Assembly (NCBI GenBank): GCA_023266695.1
Contig: JAHFPO010000029.1
Coordinates: forward strand, 1 to 17,802
DNA: 17,802 bases
Direction: 5' to 3'
Source of the DNA: Hyphomicrobiales bacterium
GTDB lineage: Bacteria; Pseudomonadota; Alphaproteobacteria; Rhizobiales; Xanthobacteraceae
Numbering within the stretch: position 1 is the stretch's first letter; every line of letters starts with the position of its first letter. A model generated the notes under the pieces. That model was not told the origin of the DNA. It ran no database searches and saw only the letters and a list, made by a program, of their open reading frames with translations. Below are positions 1 to 7,170 of this stretch, in pieces. Position numbers and translations under genes: made by a program.

Positions 1-1
1 G

Positions 2-190
2 ATGGCGCATGCCCTGATCGAAGCCGCGCCGGAACGGATCATGTGGGGAACCGACTGGCCGCATCCCAACAAATATGTGGTCAATCCCAACGATGGGGAT
101 CTCGCCGACGCCTTCGGCGACTGGGTGAAGGACGAGGGCTTGCGCCGCAAGATCATGGTCGACACGCCCGCCGCCTTTTACCGCTTTTGA
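2..190 (+). CDS. Amidohydrolase (COG3618-like TIM-barrel hydrolase), C-terminal fragment
   Basis: These are the last 62 codons of a gene that begins left of the window; the ATG at position 2 is probably internal. The peptide carries MWGTDWPHP (residues 14-22 of the fragment), the strand-8 motif of the amidohydrolase/2-pyrone-4,6-dicarboxylate-hydrolase family, whose Asp (fragment D18) is the usual catalytic base. The remainder (a loop with NPNDGD, then a helix ending TPAAFYRF) is the normal family C-terminus, so the gene ends naturally with TGA at 188-190. Family members hydrolyse lactone, ester or amide bonds in aromatic or sugar catabolism; the substrate cannot be told from this fragment. 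It converges with holA, 31 bp away. Confidence 0.75.
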   Translation: MAHALIEAAPERIMWGTDWPHPNKYVVNPNDGDLADAFGDWVKDEGLRRKIMVDTPAAFYRF

Positions 191-221
191 CGACCCGGAA
201 GCGCAATTCTCAAAGGATGGA

Positions 222-1256
222 TTATGACGCCACGCGCCGCCGGGCTCCGCGCGCGAGCGCCAGAATCTCGCGCTCGGCAATCGGATCGGCGAGGGCGGAA
301 GTGCGCCGCGCGGCAAGCGCGGCCGAGCCCAATGCAATCAGTACCTTTTCCAGCGCCGCCGGGCCGAAGCCCGCGAGCGCGCGTTCGAACCGCGACTTGC
401 GGCGGAAATGGATCTTGGGCTCCGCGCGCTCGATCACAGCGGCGATGCTGTCGCCGCGCTCGACCCGGAGGCTCAGGCGGTGGAGATTGGCCACATGGCG
501 GATCGCCGCGCCGAGCACGGTAGTGGAGGGGATGCCGGCATTGCGCGCCTTGGCAAGCGCGACAAGGGCCGCCTCCGGCTCGCCGGCGGCGGCGGCATCG
601 ACCACGTCATCGAGGGCGAGGGCGGAAGCATCCGCGGTCACGGCGCGCACGTCGTCGAGGGCGACGCGCCGTTCGCCCGCGGCATATAGAACGAGCTTGT
701 CGAGCTCGGCCCGGGTCGCCAGCCGGTCGGCGCCGAGAAGGCTCACCAGCGCCTCGCGCGCGTCGGTGTCGATCGCAACACCGGCATCGGCGAACGTGCG
801 CTCGACCAAGCGGATGAGATCGCGCTCGCCGTCGGCGTAACAGGCGATGACGGCGGCGGCCGGCGACGCTTCCAGCAAGGTGCGCAACGGGGCGTTCCGC
901 CGCAAGTCTCCGGCTTCGATCACGATCGTGGTGTGCGGCGGCGGATCGGCGAGCAGGCTTTCGAGCGCGGCATTGAAGCTGCGCGCGCCGGCGCGCACGT
1001 GCACCAACCGGCGGCCGCCGAACAGGCCGATGGTGCGCGCTTCATCGGCGAGCCGGCCAGGATCGCCGGCAAGAACGTCGCCGTCGAGCGGAACCACCGC
1101 GAATGGATCGGAAAGGTCGGACGCGACCGTGCGCAGCAAGGTTTCGACGCGCTCGCGCACGAGGCCGAGGTCGGGACCGTACACCAGGACGACTGGTCGG
1201 CGCGGATCGGGGCGGGCGAGGAAGGACTCGGACTCGGCGGCGCGGAGCGCGACCAC
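222..1256 (-). CDS. holA: DNA polymerase III subunit delta
   Basis: This 344-residue protein has the length and layout of HolA, the clamp-loader subunit that opens the beta sliding clamp and loads it onto primed DNA. The N-terminus (FLARPDPRRPVVLVYGPDLG, about residues 12-31) is the typical alphaproteobacterial delta start. It leads into an AAA+-like fold without a functional Walker A motif, as expected for delta, then a helical lid (RAELDKLVLYAAGERRVALDDV) and the C-terminal collar domain. The start ATG at 1254-1256 lies 14 bp after the lptE stop. It is the third gene of leuS-lptE-holA, an arrangement widely conserved in proteobacteria, and is probably translated from the leuS message. No nadD or parB follows; the operon ends against a convergent amidohydrolase gene. 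Confidence 0.9.
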   Translation of the reverse strand: MVALRAAESESFLARPDPRRPVVLVYGPDLGLVRERVETLLRTVASDLSDPFAVVPLDGDVLAGDPGRLADEARTIGLFGGRRLVHVRAGARSFNAALESLLADPPPHTTIVIEAGDLRRNAPLRTLLEASPAAAVIACYADGERDLIRLVERTFADAGVAIDTDAREALVSLLGADRLATRAELDKLVLYAAGERRVALDDVRAVTADASALALDDVVDAAAAGEPEAALVALAKARNAGIPSTTVLGAAIRHVANLHRLSLRVERGDSIAAVIERAEPKIHFRRKSRFERALAGFGPAALEKVLIALGSAALAARRTSALADPIAEREILALARGARRRVAS

Positions 1257-1270
1257 GGGCGGCGTGCCGG

Positions 1271-1816
1271 TCAGGTCCGGGTCAGGAAAAACGAGGCGAG
1301 CCGCGAGCGGATCTGCTCCGCCACCACCTTGGCGGCGCGGTTCTCGGCGTCGCGAAGCGCGCGCGCATTGGCAAAACGCTGCTGGCTGGAGTCAATCGAG
1401 ACGCGAGCGATCGCCTTTTCGCTGATCACGATCCTATCCTTGGCGACGTCCTGCAGCTTGTAGGTGACATCGAAAAATATGATCGCCGCCTGGGGACGGC
1501 CGGTGGCGGATTCGACGATCGGAGTCGAAGTACTGACATTGGCCAACAACGTGAGACGGTACGGCGCGCCGGCCGGGTTGCCGGCGCCGCCGGTCAGCTC
1601 GAAGATGAGATCGTTGCGGATCTCATTGCCGATCCGGCCGTCGATTGTTGCGACCTCGACATCGCGCAGGCTGTCGCGCAGCGAGGGCCCGGTACCGAAC
1701 AGCGGAGTCTGGGCATACATCGGCTGGAAGATGCAGCCGCCGAGCGTCGCGGCGAGCGAACACGCCGCCACGAGACGGAGAGGGAAAAGCCCGGTTACGC
1801 GCTCAAGCCACCACAT
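1271..1816 (-). CDS. lptE: LPS-assembly lipoprotein LptE
   Basis: This is a 181-residue lipoprotein. A short hydrophobic signal (about residues 9-27) ends in the lipobox LGGC, with C28 the lipidation site. The mature part has a LptE/RlpB-like region (ALRDAENRAAKVVAEQIRSRL near the C-terminus). LptE sits inside the LptD barrel in the outer membrane and is needed to insert lipopolysaccharide at the surface. Sequence conservation in the family is low, so the call rests on the lipobox, the length, the C-terminal region and the conserved position between leuS and holA. Its ATG (1814-1816) lies inside the 3' end of leuS, a 14-bp overlap that suggests translational coupling. Confidence 0.82.
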   Translation of the reverse strand: MWWLERVTGLFPLRLVAACSLAATLGGCIFQPMYAQTPLFGTGPSLRDSLRDVEVATIDGRIGNEIRNDLIFELTGGAGNPAGAPYRLTLLANVSTSTPIVESATGRPQAAIIFFDVTYKLQDVAKDRIVISEKAIARVSIDSSQQRFANARALRDAENRAAKVVAEQIRSRLASFFLTRT

Positions 1817-4433
1817 TCACGATCCTCTGGGGCACGACAATGACCTTTTTCGGGCGCTTGCCGTCGAGCGCCCGTTTTACCGCGTCCAGCGCAAGAACCG
1901 CGGTCTCGATGTCGGCATTTCCCGCGTCGCGGGCGACGGTCACGTCCGCGCGCTTCTTGCCGTTCACCTGAACGGGGAGGGTGATCGTGTCCTCGACGAG
2001 AAGGTTCCGCTCGAGCGCGGGCCAAGGCGCTTCGGCGATGAGCTTGCGATAGCCGAGCGCCGCGGCGCATTCCTCGGCGAGGTGCGGCATCATCGGCTCG
2101 ACCACGCGCACAAGAATCTCGCCGGCTTCGCGAAATGCCCAAGCCAGATCCGCCGCTAGAAGGCCAGCCGTGCGGGCTTCGGCGATGGCGGAGCCGAGCG
2201 CATTCGCTGCTTCATAGATATGCGCGACGCAGCGGTTGAAACGCAGCCGCTCGATGTCTTCGCTGACATGGGCGAGTGCGGCATGCGCGCTCTTGCGGAC
2301 GGCGAGCGCCGCCGAACCGAAACTCTTCGGCCGCGGCGCGTTCGCGGGCGCCGCGATCTCCGCGAGCTCATGGGCGAGCCGCCAGAGGCGCTGGACGAAG
2401 CGATGGGCGCCTTGCACGCCTTCCTCGGTCCAGATCACGTCGCGGTCGGGCGGGGAGTCCGAAAGCATGAACCAGCGCGCGGTATCGGCGCCGTAAGTAG
2501 AAAGAATATCGTCGGGGTCGACGGTATTGCGCTTTGATTTCGACATCTTCTCGATGGCGCCGATCTCGAGTGGCTCGCCGGTCGTAGCGAGAACCGCGCG
2601 CCGTTTTTCACCTTCCGTTTCGATCCGGATTTCGGCCGGGCTTGCATAGGCGCCGTCGGGCTTCTGGTAGGTCTCGTGCACGACCATGCCCTGAGTGAAC
2701 AGGCCCTTGAACGGCTCGTCGAGATGGGCGTGGCCGGTCGCCTTCATGGCGCGGGTGAAGAAGCGCGAATAGAGGAGATGCAGGATCGCGTGCTCGACGC
2801 CGCCGATATATTGATCGACCGGCATCCAGTAGCGCTCGGCTTTCGCGTCGGTCGGAGTCTTGGCAGCGGGCGCGGTGAATCGCAAAAAGTACCACGACGA
2901 ATCGACAAAGGTGTCCATGGTATCGGTCTCGCGCCGCGCGGATTTCTTGCAGCGCGGGCAGGGGACGTGCTTCCAGGTCGGATGGCGGTCGAGCGGATTG
3001 CCGGGACGGTCGAACTCGACGTCCTCGGGCAACACGACCGGTAGATCCTTCTCCGGCACCGGCACGGCGCCGCAGGCATCGCAGTGGATCACCGGAATCG
3101 GACAACCCCAATAGCGCTGGCGGGAAATGCCCCAGTCGCGCAGGCGGAACTGGACCTGGCGCTGCGCGACCGGCCGGTTGCCGCGCTTCTCCTGTTCGAG
3201 GCGGCGGGCGACCTCTTCCTTGGCCGCCTCGACGGCGAGGCCGTCGAGGAAACGGGAATTGGCGAGCCTTCCGTCGCCGCCATAGGCCTCGTTCGCGATC
3301 TCGAAGGACTTGGCGTCGGTCTCCTCGGGCACCACCACCGGCACCACCGGCAGCTTGTATTTGCGGGCGAAATCGAGGTCGCGCTGGTCGTGCGCCGGGC
3401 AGCCGAAGATCGCGCCGGTGCCGTAGTCCATGACGATGAAATTGGCGACATAGACCGGCAGCTGCCAGGCGGGATCGAACGGATGAACGGCGCGGAGCCC
3501 GGTGTCGATGCCCTTTTTTTCGGCCTTGTCGATCAGCTCCTGGGCGGTGCCGGTGCGGCGGCATTCCGCGATGAAGGCGGCGATCTTCGGGTCGCGTTGG
3601 GCCGCGGCCTTGGCGAGCGGATGATCGGGCGCGAGCGCCATGAACGCAGCGCCGAACAGCGTGTCGGGCCGGGTGGTGAAGACCTCGACTTCATCGAATC
3701 CTTTCGGTGCATTCTTGGCGGCGAGCGCGAAGCGGACGAGCAGCCCCTCGGAGCGGCCGATCCAGTTCTTCTGCATCAGGCGCACCTTCTCGGGCCAGCG
3801 CTCGAGCTTGTCGATCGCATCGAGCAAATCTTGCGAGAAGGCGGTGATCTTGAAGAACCATTGGGTGAGCTCGCGTTGTTCGACTTCGGCGCCCGAACGC
3901 CAGCCGCGGCCATCGATCACCTGTTCGTTGGCGAGCACGGTCTGATCGACCGGATCCCAGTTCACTTTCGAGGTTTTGCGCTCGACCAGACCGGCCTGCC
4001 AGAAATCGAGGAACATCTTTTGCTGGTGGCGGTAATAGGCGGGATCGCAGGTCGCGATCTCGCGGCTCCAGTCGAGCGAGAGGCCCATGGATTTCAGCTG
4101 CGCCTTCATGGCGGCGATGTTCTCGTAGGTCCAAGCCTTGGGATGGACCTTGCGCTCGATCGCGGCGTTCTCGGCCGGCATGCCGAAGGCGTCCCAGCCC
4201 ATCGGATGCAGGACGTTCATGCCCTTGGCGCGCATGTAGCGGGCGACCACGTCGCCCATGGTGTAGTTGCGCACGTGGCCCATGTGGATGCGCCCCGACG
4301 GATAGGGGAACATCTCCAGCACGTAGTATTTCGGGCGCGGGTCGGAGTTCGCGGTCGTGAAGATGCCGCGCTCTTGCCAGATTTTCTGCCAGCGGGGCTC
4401 GGCCTCGCGGGCGTTGTAGCGCTCGGCTTTCAT
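1803..4433 (-). CDS. leuS: Leucyl-tRNA synthetase
   Basis: This 876-residue class I synthetase charges tRNA-Leu with leucine. The HIGH motif appears as HMGH at residues 50-53 within PYPSGRIHMGH. KMSKS is at 629-633. The CP1 editing domain carries TTRPDTLFG and PAHDQRDLDFA, whose Asp residues are required to hydrolyse mischarged tRNA. A zinc-ribbon-like insert has CDACG and CPRCKK. The start is set at ATG 4431-4433 (MKAERYNAREAEPRW), which matches the family; the open frame continues 52 codons further upstream but that stretch is not LeuRS-like and crosses a palindromic repeat. No good Shine-Dalgarno sequence precedes this ATG. It is the first gene of leuS-lptE-holA. Confidence 0.97.
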   Translation of the reverse strand: MKAERYNAREAEPRWQKIWQERGIFTTANSDPRPKYYVLEMFPYPSGRIHMGHVRNYTMGDVVARYMRAKGMNVLHPMGWDAFGMPAENAAIERKVHPKAWTYENIAAMKAQLKSMGLSLDWSREIATCDPAYYRHQQKMFLDFWQAGLVERKTSKVNWDPVDQTVLANEQVIDGRGWRSGAEVEQRELTQWFFKITAFSQDLLDAIDKLERWPEKVRLMQKNWIGRSEGLLVRFALAAKNAPKGFDEVEVFTTRPDTLFGAAFMALAPDHPLAKAAAQRDPKIAAFIAECRRTGTAQELIDKAEKKGIDTGLRAVHPFDPAWQLPVYVANFIVMDYGTGAIFGCPAHDQRDLDFARKYKLPVVPVVVPEETDAKSFEIANEAYGGDGRLANSRFLDGLAVEAAKEEVARRLEQEKRGNRPVAQRQVQFRLRDWGISRQRYWGCPIPVIHCDACGAVPVPEKDLPVVLPEDVEFDRPGNPLDRHPTWKHVPCPRCKKSARRETDTMDTFVDSSWYFLRFTAPAAKTPTDAKAERYWMPVDQYIGGVEHAILHLLYSRFFTRAMKATGHAHLDEPFKGLFTQGMVVHETYQKPDGAYASPAEIRIETEGEKRRAVLATTGEPLEIGAIEKMSKSKRNTVDPDDILSTYGADTARWFMLSDSPPDRDVIWTEEGVQGAHRFVQRLWRLAHELAEIAAPANAPRPKSFGSAALAVRKSAHAALAHVSEDIERLRFNRCVAHIYEAANALGSAIAEARTAGLLAADLAWAFREAGEILVRVVEPMMPHLAEECAAALGYRKLIAEAPWPALERNLLVEDTITLPVQVNGKKRADVTVARDAGNADIETAVLALDAVKRALDGKRPKKVIVVPQRIVNVVA

Positions 4434-4541
4434 CGATTCGGCGGGGGCCAGCGGGGGACCGGGACGACTAGGGCATGAAATATCTCCGCCGGTCAATGGG
4501 TTGGAAGGGGCAGCGTTGCGCCAAACCGCCTCGCCTCTAGA

Positions 4542-4584
4542 GCGTTTTCTGGCGAAGTGGAATCCGGTTCGCCGTAGAAAACGC
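4542..4584. repeat. Palindromic intergenic element 1
   Basis: The arms GCGTTTTCT (4542-4550) and AGAAAACGC (4576-4584) are perfect reverse complements. Inside them GGCGAA (4551-4556) pairs with TTCGCC (4568-4573), leaving an 11-nt loop, GTGGAATCCGG, and a 2-nt bulge. It is preceded by CTAGAGCG (4537-4544), also present at the edge of the neighbouring palindrome. Elements with a GTGGAATCCGGTT core flanked by inverted arms are familiar as dispersed repeats in Bradyrhizobium and relatives; that identification is from memory. Confidence 0.7.
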
Positions 4585-4598
4585 GTCAAAACAATAAC

Positions 4599-4640
4599 CT
4601 AGAGCGGCTTCCATTTCCGAAGGAACGGAAGCCGCTCTAG
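4599..4640. repeat. Palindromic intergenic element 2 (14-bp perfect arms)
   Basis: The arms CTAGAGCGGCTTCC (4599-4612) and GGAAGCCGCTCTAG (4627-4640) match perfectly over 14 bp. Inside, TTCC (4615-4618) can pair with GGAA (4622-4625) around a 3-nt loop, so almost the whole 42 bp folds into one hairpin. It ends 30 bp before the yggS start codon. No T-tract follows, so it is unlikely to be a terminator. It resembles dispersed rhizobial repeats, but an operator or RNA-stability role is not excluded. Confidence 0.75.
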
Positions 4641-4670
4641 AATGCCGCGCACCCACCGAGAGAGCCGCTG

Positions 4671-5348
4671 TTGTCCAGCAAACCCCACGCCACTGTCGAG
4701 CGTCTGGACGTCGTCCGCGCCGAGATCGAACAGGCGGCCCGCACCGCTGGGCGCGAACCCACGGCCGTCACCCTCGTCGCGATCACCAAGACCTTCGGCG
4801 CCGAGCACATCCTGCCGGTGCTCGAATTTGGCCATCGCGTGTTCGGCGAGAACCGGGTGCAGGAGGCGAGAGCGAAATGGCCGGCGCTGCGCGCCCGCTT
4901 TCCGGATATCGAACTGCACCTGGTGGGGCCGCTGCAGTCCAACAAAGCGCGCGAGGCGGTGGCGTTGTTCGACGTGATCCATACGGTCGACCGGGGGAAG
5001 ATCGCCGCCGTTCTTGCCGAGGAGATGGCGAAGCTCGGCCGCCGGCCGCGCCTCCTCGTCGAGATCAATACCGGCGCCGAGCCGCAGAAGGCGGGCGTGC
5101 TGCCGGAGGCCGCCGACGCATTTCTCACCGAATGCCACGCGAGCCATGGGCTCGTCATCGAAGGGCTGATGTGCATTCCGCCGCTCGACGAGCCGCCGGC
5201 GCCGCATTTCGCGCTCACCGCCAAGATCGCGAAGCGCAACGGCCTTTCGATCTTGTCCATGGGCATGAGCGCGGATTTTTCGACCGCGGTCGCCTTTGGC
5301 GCCACCCATGTGCGCATCGGCACCGCCATTTTCGACGCGCGGAGCTAA
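4671..5348 (+). CDS. yggS: YggS/PROSC family pyridoxal-phosphate homeostasis protein
   Basis: This 225-residue single-domain alanine-racemase-like barrel binds pyridoxal 5'-phosphate and buffers the free cofactor. The PLP lysine is K40 in VAITKTFG. Other family signatures are GENRVQEA, HLVGPLQSNK, a short INTGAEPQKAG segment, and GMSADF followed by GATHVRIGTAIF, which form the phosphate-binding end. The start is TTG at 4671, the only plausible start fitting the family N-terminus; an AG-rich stretch (GAGAGAG, about 4658-4664) can serve as ribosome binding site. An ATG at 4642 is in another frame. It diverges from leuS and converges on the L,D-transpeptidase gene with a 2-bp gap. Confidence 0.92.
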   Translation: MSSKPHATVERLDVVRAEIEQAARTAGREPTAVTLVAITKTFGAEHILPVLEFGHRVFGENRVQEARAKWPALRARFPDIELHLVGPLQSNKAREAVALFDVIHTVDRGKIAAVLAEEMAKLGRRPRLLVEINTGAEPQKAGVLPEAADAFLTECHASHGLVIEGLMCIPPLDEPPAPHFALTAKIAKRNGLSILSMGMSADFSTAVAFGATHVRIGTAIFDARS

Positions 5349-5350
5349 TC

Positions 5351-5908
5351 TCAGCCGATCTCGATCATGGTGCCGCGATCGAGCCGGCCGATGAGCTTTC
5401 GCAAATCGGAAACGGAGAGCGCGACGCAGCCTGCGGTCGGAAGAAAGCCTTTCCGCGCCACGTGAATGAACACCGCGCTGCCGCGGCCGGCGATCCGCGG
5501 CCGGGTGTTGTGGTCGATTTCGATCACGAGGTCATAGAGCCCATCCTCGCGCCAGAGGCGGTCACCCGGGCTCTTGGGCGGCAATCGGATCGGCCGGTTG
5601 TAGCGCTGGTCGGAGGGGTTCTCGCACCAGCCGTCGTCGGTGCGGATCCGCCGCGTTGGAAGCAATGTAGCGGGGCGCGGGGCACGGTCGGCGCGCCACC
5701 ACAGGCGCAACAGGCGAAAGCGCCCGCGCGGGGTCGCGCCATCGCCTTCGCGCTTGTCGGCCTTGATCCCCGCGCGGCCGAGGGCCACCGGCACGATTCG
5801 GTTTCCGGCGCGCAGGATGCCGCGCGCGCGCTTCCCGGGCGCTCCGGAAACCCAGAGTACATGCGGGCCCGGCGCTCGTTTGGTCTTGTTGAAGCGTCGG
5901 ATACGCAT
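5351..5908 (-). CDS. L,D-transpeptidase family protein (YkuD domain)
   Basis: This 185-residue protein consists almost entirely of a YkuD domain. GDGATPRGRF (55-64) is the usual early signature. The catalytic site is H149 in FIHVARKGF and C161 in PTAGCVAL, a variant of the usual [ST]HGC motif in which Ala replaces His. Such enzymes make or remodel 3-3 peptidoglycan cross-links or attach lipoproteins, with Cys as nucleophile. There is no signal peptide: the basic start MRIRRFNKTKR is not followed by a hydrophobic stretch, so export is unexplained, though this short subgroup (COG3786-like) often lacks one. I chose ATG 5906-5908; the frame stays open 70 codons further but that part is Arg-rich and would overlap the divergent cenR gene. 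Confidence 0.85.
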   Translation of the reverse strand: MRIRRFNKTKRAPGPHVLWVSGAPGKRARGILRAGNRIVPVALGRAGIKADKREGDGATPRGRFRLLRLWWRADRAPRPATLLPTRRIRTDDGWCENPSDQRYNRPIRLPPKSPGDRLWREDGLYDLVIEIDHNTRPRIAGRGSAVFIHVARKGFLPTAGCVALSVSDLRKLIGRLDRGTMIEIG

Positions 5909-5994
5909 CTTTTGTCGCTCTTGCCTGCCACGGCCGCATTGGTCTAGTCCGTCGCCTCCAATCCTGTAAACTTGACTTGCGGCCGAGGGAGCAG
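5909..5994. other. Divergent promoter region, ldt/cenR
   Basis: This 86-bp gap must contain the promoters for both the L,D-transpeptidase gene (leftward) and the response regulator (rightward). I see no clear sigma-70 hexamer pair. GAGGGA at 5985-5990 is a good Shine-Dalgarno for the ATG at 5995, which argues against the longer open frame beginning at 5977. Confidence 0.5.
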
Positions 5995-6681
5995 ATGGCC
6001 ACCGCGCGCAAGATTCTCCTCGTCGACGACGATCCCGAGCTTCGCGAAGCGCTGGTCGAGCAGCTCGCGTTGCACGAGGAATTCGAGACCTATGCCGTCG
6101 AGACGGCGCAGGCGGCATTGCAGCACGCCAAGGTCGGCCATATCGACCTTGTGCTGATGGACGTCGGCCTCCCCGACATGGACGGACGCGACGCGGTGCG
6201 GGTCTTGCGCAAGAACGGCTTCAAAGCGCCGGTGATCATGCTCACCGGTCACGGCACCGATTCCGACACCATCCTGGGTCTGGAGGCGGGCGCCAACGAC
6301 TACGTGCCGAAGCCGTTCCGCTTCGCCGTGCTGCTCGCGCGCATCCGTGCGCAGCTCAGGAGTCACGAAGCGAGCGAAGACGCGGTATTCCCGATCGGGC
6401 CCTACAGCTTCCGGCCCGGTTCCAAGCTCCTCATTAACGAACGCGGCTCCAAGGTCCGTCTCACCGACAAGGAAACGGCGATCCTGCGCTATCTCTACCG
6501 GGCCGGGCAGCGGCCGGTGTCGCGCGAGGTGCTGCTGCAAGAGGTGTGGGGCTACAATTCCGGCGTGACCACGCACACGCTGGAGACCCACATTTATCGC
6601 CTGCGCCAGAAGATCGAGAAAAATCCCACCGACGCCACGTTGCTCGTCACCGAAGCCGGCGGCTACAAGCTCGTGCCGTGA
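5995..6681 (+). CDS. cenR: OmpR/PhoB-type response regulator, CenR-like
   Basis: This 228-residue two-domain regulator has a receiver domain (1-120) with acidic residues D11-D13, phospho-acceptor D56 in LVLMDVGLPDMDG, switch T84 in MLTGHG and K106 in VPKPFRF. A winged-helix DNA-binding domain follows (about 130-228), with VWGYNSGVTTHTLETHIYRL as recognition helix region. The wording LREALVEQLALHEEF, EASEDA, GPYSFRP and LTDKETAILRYLYRAG is, from memory, that of CenR, the envelope regulator essential in Caulobacter and conserved in Alphaproteobacteria. No histidine kinase is adjacent; CenK genes often lie elsewhere. It diverges from an L,D-transpeptidase gene and is followed after 3 bp by a cyclic-nucleotide-binding protein, implying cotranscription. 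Confidence 0.88.
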   Translation: MATARKILLVDDDPELREALVEQLALHEEFETYAVETAQAALQHAKVGHIDLVLMDVGLPDMDGRDAVRVLRKNGFKAPVIMLTGHGTDSDTILGLEAGANDYVPKPFRFAVLLARIRAQLRSHEASEDAVFPIGPYSFRPGSKLLINERGSKVRLTDKETAILRYLYRAGQRPVSREVLLQEVWGYNSGVTTHTLETHIYRLRQKIEKNPTDATLLVTEAGGYKLVP

Positions 6682-6684
6682 CCG

Positions 6685-7170
6685 ATGGCGCTCGAAGACG
6701 AAATCGATTTCCTCGACCAGATTCCGATTCTTCATATTCTGGGCCGGGAAGTATTGCGGATCCTCGCGATCAGCGCCGAATCGATCCGCGTCGAGGGCGG
6801 CGACGTACTGTTCGAGGAAGGCCAGCCGGCCGACGGCGGCTACGTGGTCCTCAATGGCGCCATCATGCTGCGAAGCGCACGCGAACCGAAAGCCAGCGAG
6901 GCCACGATCGCGCGGCTGGGCGCGCTCATCGGCGAGACCGCCCTCATCGTCGATACGATACGCCCTGCGACCGCGACCGCGATCGAAACCTCGACGGTGC
7001 TGCGCATTCCCCGTAGCGTCTTTCTGCGCACGCTCGAGGGCGAACCCGGAGCCGCCGCAGCGCTGAGAAAGGTGATCTCACGGCGGGTGAGGGGAGTGCT
7101 CGACGAACTCGATATCGTGGCGCCCTTGTTCAAAGTGACTGATCAGCCGCGCGATCCCAATCCGCGCTAG
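6685..7170 (+). CDS. Cyclic nucleotide-binding domain protein (no DNA-binding domain)
   Basis: This 161-residue protein holds a single CRP/Fnr-type effector fold. FLDQIPILHIL (9-19) is the N-terminal helix; GGDVLFEEGQPADGGYVVLNGAIML is the beta-roll with its GxxLFxEGxxAxxxYxVxxG pattern; the phosphate-binding cassette region is ALIGETALIVDTIRPATATA, where the GE of cAMP-binding sites is present but the following Arg-Ala context is only loosely kept. The chain ends about 20 residues after the C-helix, so there is no helix-turn-helix and it cannot act as a CRP-type activator alone. Its start is 3 bp after cenR, suggesting translational coupling. The ligand (cAMP, c-di-GMP or none) cannot be decided from sequence alone. 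Confidence 0.8.
   Translation: MALEDEIDFLDQIPILHILGREVLRILAISAESIRVEGGDVLFEEGQPADGGYVVLNGAIMLRSAREPKASEATIARLGALIGETALIVDTIRPATATAIETSTVLRIPRSVFLRTLEGEPGAAAALRKVISRRVRGVLDELDIVAPLFKVTDQPRDPNPR

Larger units (their letters stand above)
4434..4670. other. Divergent intergenic region, leuS/yggS
   Basis: This 237-bp gap separates the start codons of leuS (leftward) and yggS (rightward) and must hold both promoters. Its right half is filled by two palindromic elements (4542-4584 and 4599-4640). The left half (4434-4536) shows no convincing gene or structure. A GANTC site (GATTC, 4435-4439) adjoins the leuS start and another (GAATC, 4560-4564) lies in the loop of the first palindrome. Confidence 0.7.

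Noticed and set aside
3084..4478. 464-codon open frame on + antisense to leuS
   Set aside because: No family motif; it is the reverse-strand shadow of leuS, whose catalytic motifs are intact.
4434..4589. 52-codon upstream extension of leuS
   Set aside because: It runs through a palindromic repeat and does not resemble any LeuRS N-terminus.
4642..4977. ATG-initiated frame starting at 4642 as an alternative to yggS
   Set aside because: It is a different frame from yggS, without motifs; the yggS frame carries the full PLP-binding signature.
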